Below are positions 61,750-64,000 of a DNA stretch of 64,000 nt, in pieces; position 1 is the stretch's first letter, and each line of letters opens with the position of its first letter. The position numbers and the translations under genes are program-made. The notes beneath the pieces are model-generated. The model had not been told where the DNA came from, searched no databases, and was given only the letters and a program-made list of their open reading frames with translations. The stretch comes from Clostridia bacterium (GTDB taxonomy: Bacteria > Bacillota > Clostridia > Christensenellales > Aristaeellaceae), in contig JAFYVB010000009.1 of NCBI GenBank assembly GCA_017549335.1, positions 23,118 to 87,117 on the forward strand, given 5' to 3'.

Positions 61750-63593
61750 TCTGCCTCCTCCTTCGGAACCATGATCACCGCTTTGGTGCCAACCCCTATC
61801 CTGCTTTCCAGAATCAGCTCGCCATCCACCATGGCCTTCAGCCGCTCCCGGATATTGCGCAGGCCAACATGCTTTTTTTCATCCAAGAGAGCCGACGTAT
61901 CAAACCCGGCGCCGTTGTCTTTTACCTCAACGCAAAAATGCGTGGGCGTTTCATAGGAGCGAATCACAACCGTTCCTCCCGTTTCAAGGCGCATAAGACC
62001 GTGCTTGATCGCATTTTCCACAATGGGCTGCACGGAAAGCGCCGGCAGGAGGAAATCCGTTGCTTCAAGGTTATACTCAATATTCATGTCCGGGAAGCGG
62101 ACTTTTTCAATATTGACGTAATACTCCACGTGCTTGATTTCTTCCGAAAACAGAATCGGTGCTACGCTGTTGAGCTCGCTGAAATTTCTGCGCAGATACA
62201 GGCTGAAATTACGGACAAGATCAAAGGCTTTTTCAGGCTCCTTCAGGCATAGCCGTTCGATGGCGCCCAGCGTATTATAAATAAAATGCGGACGGATCTG
62301 CGAAAGCATGATCGAAATGCGGCTTTCTTTCAGTTCTGCCTCCAGACGGCTTCTTTGCAGCTCCAGTTCTCTCGTCTTCCTCGCAGCGTTGATGCCCTGG
62401 GGGATAATTCGCAGCACGACAATCAGCGCCGCCGCGAACAGCACGACAAAAACATACCGGGAAACAAAGCCGCTTTTCCACCAGCCAAACGCCGTTGCGG
62501 CAGCGTCTGTTTCAAAGGCAACCAGCAGCAGGATCATTCCCCAATGGAGCCACCGCCGTTTTTGATCCGCGGAAATGCTTTCTTTGATCAGGCAATATAG
62601 AAATACCATATTCGCTGCAGTCTGTGCCGGCACCCAGAACATCCATGTATCAAAAAAGTAAATCCCGGTGATCACAGGCCCCAGCAAAACCGCCGCATCC
62701 GCAGCCCCCAAGGCCACCGCGGCGAAGACGCCGATCCTTTTTGTCTCCTGCAGAAAATATACAATAATTCCGCAGATAAACAGCATATAAAACAGCATGG
62801 ATATACCCAGCACCGTTGTGTTGGTAATCAGGGAATCCTGCCAGAAATATACGCCGGTCGCGCTGTAGAAAAAGTAAAGCCCCGCAAAAAGAACGGCCAT
62901 ACCCAGCAGCCAGATGATTTGGCTGCCGGAGACGTGCAGCAGCGTGGAAAACAACGCCGTTCCCAGCAGCACGAAAGAAACGACCATAAACAAAAGCCCC
63001 ATGTTTCTCTGCCGGCTGCCGCTTGAAAGGACATTTTTTTCAAAGCTTATATCGCCCCAGATGGCCATATTGGAAAGCAGCTCATCCACAGCCGTTTCAT
63101 TTCCGAACCGGTGGGGATTGTGAACGGTCATGACGATGGGCTCCGTCCCGTTATCGGTAAAGGTATGGGGCGTCCATGCTTCGCCGCAGGCAGAATAGCC
63201 GTACAGGGGATTTTCATTATCTGTTTTGTAGAGGCCCTCTTCTTTTTGTATCGCAAGGTTGATGTGATTCGTGTACAAAGCGATCGGCACGCTTCCCTGT
63301 AAGGGGCCGATATATTCACCGTAAGGAGAAAGCAAATGAAAATGACCGCGCAGCGTCACGTCGCCCTTTGTTGCAGGGATATGCTGTCCCTCTACGATCT
63401 TCCGCCACGGCTCGTTGCCGATGCGATACTCGCCGTCAAAATAAACCTGCGCATACACGCCGGCTACAGCCTCCGTGCTGTTCGCCTTTCCCGACAGAAG
63501 CAGCACAACGGCAAGAAGGAACAAAACCAAAATTCCTGCCGCAGCGCACGGGCTCCCTTTAAACGCGTAAAATCTTCTTTTCTGGCCGGGCAT
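61746..63593 (-). CDS. Sensor histidine kinase, LytS-like with 7TM-type sensor
   Basis: The 615 aa protein has a first membrane helix (AAAGILVLFLLAVVLLLSG), an outside domain of about 175 residues (jelly-roll-like sequence with WRKIVEGQHIPATKGDVTLRG), then seven membrane helices (about 210-400), a coiled coil, and the His_kinase domain. The phosphorylated His is in SQIRPHFIYNTLGAIERL (near 434); the ATP site has VENAIKHGL and VKDNGAGF. This plan is that of 7TMR-DISM kinases that sense carbohydrates or other small ligands. The start at 63591-63593 follows GGAGG by 5 nt; 37 upstream codons are not used. Confidence 0.92.
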   Translation of the reverse strand: MPGQKRRFYAFKGSPCAAAGILVLFLLAVVLLLSGKANSTEAVAGVYAQVYFDGEYRIGNEPWRKIVEGQHIPATKGDVTLRGHFHLLSPYGEYIGPLQGSVPIALYTNHINLAIQKEEGLYKTDNENPLYGYSACGEAWTPHTFTDNGTEPIVMTVHNPHRFGNETAVDELLSNMAIWGDISFEKNVLSSGSRQRNMGLLFMVVSFVLLGTALFSTLLHVSGSQIIWLLGMAVLFAGLYFFYSATGVYFWQDSLITNTTVLGISMLFYMLFICGIIVYFLQETKRIGVFAAVALGAADAAVLLGPVITGIYFFDTWMFWVPAQTAANMVFLYCLIKESISADQKRRWLHWGMILLLVAFETDAAATAFGWWKSGFVSRYVFVVLFAAALIVVLRIIPQGINAARKTRELELQRSRLEAELKESRISIMLSQIRPHFIYNTLGAIERLCLKEPEKAFDLVRNFSLYLRRNFSELNSVAPILFSEEIKHVEYYVNIEKVRFPDMNIEYNLEATDFLLPALSVQPIVENAIKHGLMRLETGGTVVIRSYETPTHFCVEVKDNGAGFDTSALLDEKKHVGLRNIRERLKAMVDGELILESRIGVGTKAVIMVPKEEAE

Positions 63594-63642
63594 GTTAACC
63601 TCCGACGGAATCAAGTCTGCCTGAGCACACAAATGATAATGC

Positions 63643-63648
63643 ATTATA
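63643..63648 (-). promoter_or_regulatory. Extended -10 of the sensor kinase operon
   Basis: TGC-TATAAT on the minus strand (-10 at 63643-63648), about 50 bp before the start. The -35 TGGAAA 17 bp upstream is poor. Confidence 0.65.
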
Positions 63649-63821
63649 GCATAAAAGAATCGTTTTTTCCACTGCGCCGCAGCATACGCAGAAACAAAAA
63701 CCACCTCTCGCCCTCGCCGCGAAAGAAATTCCCCTCCCCTTTCTTTTGCACAAAAATACCCACCCCAGTGAGGGGGATGGAAAGGATGGAGTTGTCCTCC
63801 GCCTTACACCAAAGAAATACC

Positions 63822-63853
63822 GAAACAGCAAGCCCGCCAAGACTTGCTGTTTC
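63822..63853. repeat. Perfect inverted repeat of 11 bp
   Basis: GAAACAGCAAG / CTTGCTGTTTC around a ten-base loop, with TTGTTCTG after it on the plus strand. It could be a terminator or an operator; its right arm overlaps the -35 of the next promoter. Confidence 0.6.
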
Positions 63854-63872
63854 TTGTTCTGCGTGATAGAAT
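63844..63872 (+). promoter_or_regulatory. Promoter of the right-edge gene
   Basis: TTGCTG (63844-63849), 17 bp, TAGAAT (63867-63872), about 76 bp before the ATG. Confidence 0.55.
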
Positions 63873-63948
63873 GAATGCAATAAACTTGAATTGGCCGAAG
63901 AGATGAGAATTGGCAAAGATTGATAAACGCGATTATGGGAGGAAAATA

Positions 63949-64000
63949 ATGAGTAATAGATTAAGATTATATGTACCATCGTTAGATGAACTATGGTATA
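63949..64000 (+). CDS. N-terminal fragment, possibly a GNAT acetyltransferase
   Basis: Only 17 codons are visible: MSNRLRLYVPSLDELWY. The ATG is 5 nt after GGGAGG. The sequence is reminiscent of the start of GNAT-family N-acetyltransferases (LRLYxPxLDELWYR), but this is too little to prove. Codons are AT-richer than in the rest of the window, which may mark transferred DNA. Confidence 0.5.
   Translation, partial: MSNRLRLYVPSLDELWY

Larger units (their letters stand above)
63649..63948. other. Intergenic region with hairpin, no gene recognised
   Basis: This 300 bp stretch separates the kinase gene from the gene at the right edge. I see no convincing coding sequence; an open minus-strand frame from 63979 to 63644 has no good ribosome site and overlaps the right-edge gene. 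It holds the upstream part of the kinase promoter, a Pro/Gly-coding GC-rich patch near 63700-63790, a perfect hairpin (63822-63853) and the right-edge gene's promoter. Confidence 0.7.

Noticed and set aside
63644-63979. Minus-strand frame of 111 codons near the right edge
   Set aside because: No ribosome site, no recognisable domain, and it overlaps the promoter and start of the right-edge gene. The sensor kinase start is supported instead by GGAGG at 63600.

Overview
This 64 kb window looks like a chromosomal segment of an uncultured-type, anaerobic, GC-rich (roughly mid-50s % GC by eye) member of the Firmicutes/Clostridia, probably a gut organism. The evidence is the Gram-positive order of the yicC-gmk-rpoZ-coaBC-priA-def-fmt-rsmB-rlmN-prpC-prkC-rsgA-rpe operon, the tig-clpP-clpX order, strong GGAGG ribosome binding sites, an LPQTG cell-wall protein, the anaerobe-associated GGGtGRT gene pair and many carbohydrate-uptake genes. 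No rRNA, tRNA, CRISPR array, prophage or intact insertion sequence was recognised.

Region 1 (1-14.7 kb, minus strand) is a housekeeping operon read from one promoter near 14.66 kb. It covers RNA and nucleotide metabolism, CoA synthesis, replication restart, N-terminal formylation and deformylation, rRNA modification and the PASTA kinase/PP2C phosphatase pair, with many 1-20 bp gene overlaps. It ends in rsmA, followed by a truncated HTH/membrane regulator at the left edge. Region 2 (14.7-25.1 kb, minus) holds an exported protein plus an FtsK/SpoIIIE DNA translocase, a MATE and an MFS transporter, and tig-clpP-clpX.

Region 3 (25.3-35.7 kb) holds udk, a 450 bp near-palindromic repeat element between convergent genes, a NUDIX/lipid-kinase pair, a membrane-anchored cyclophilin, a four-gene dnaK-DUF5685-J domain-cyclase operon, two small membrane proteins and the highly expressed-looking scaffold/GGGtGRT operon. 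Region 4 (35.8-55.8 kb) is a carbohydrate and scavenging region. It has a GH39-like enzyme and an ABC sugar uptake operon whose promoters share one operator palindrome, an FAD oxidoreductase, an NSS symporter with a BadF-type kinase, a regulator with a zinc ribbon, a five-gene M20/GDPD/SGNH/GH106-like/sfsA operon, and an M20D hydrolase with an alkaline-phosphatase-like partner.

Region 5 (55.9-63.6 kb) is a large LPQTG surface protein next to a two-component system whose response regulator has a SARP-type DNA-binding half; the promoter of the surface gene carries two heptamer repeats at 11 bp spacing, the geometry such regulators use. A partial gene with AT-richer codons starts at the right edge.

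The most unusual items are the first ABC permease with a carbohydrate-binding-like extracellular domain inserted between two extra membrane helices, the large palindromic element whose arm supplies the end of the NUDIX gene, a second TAGGGGCG-ended MITE-like element inside the sugar uptake operon, and the shared operator.
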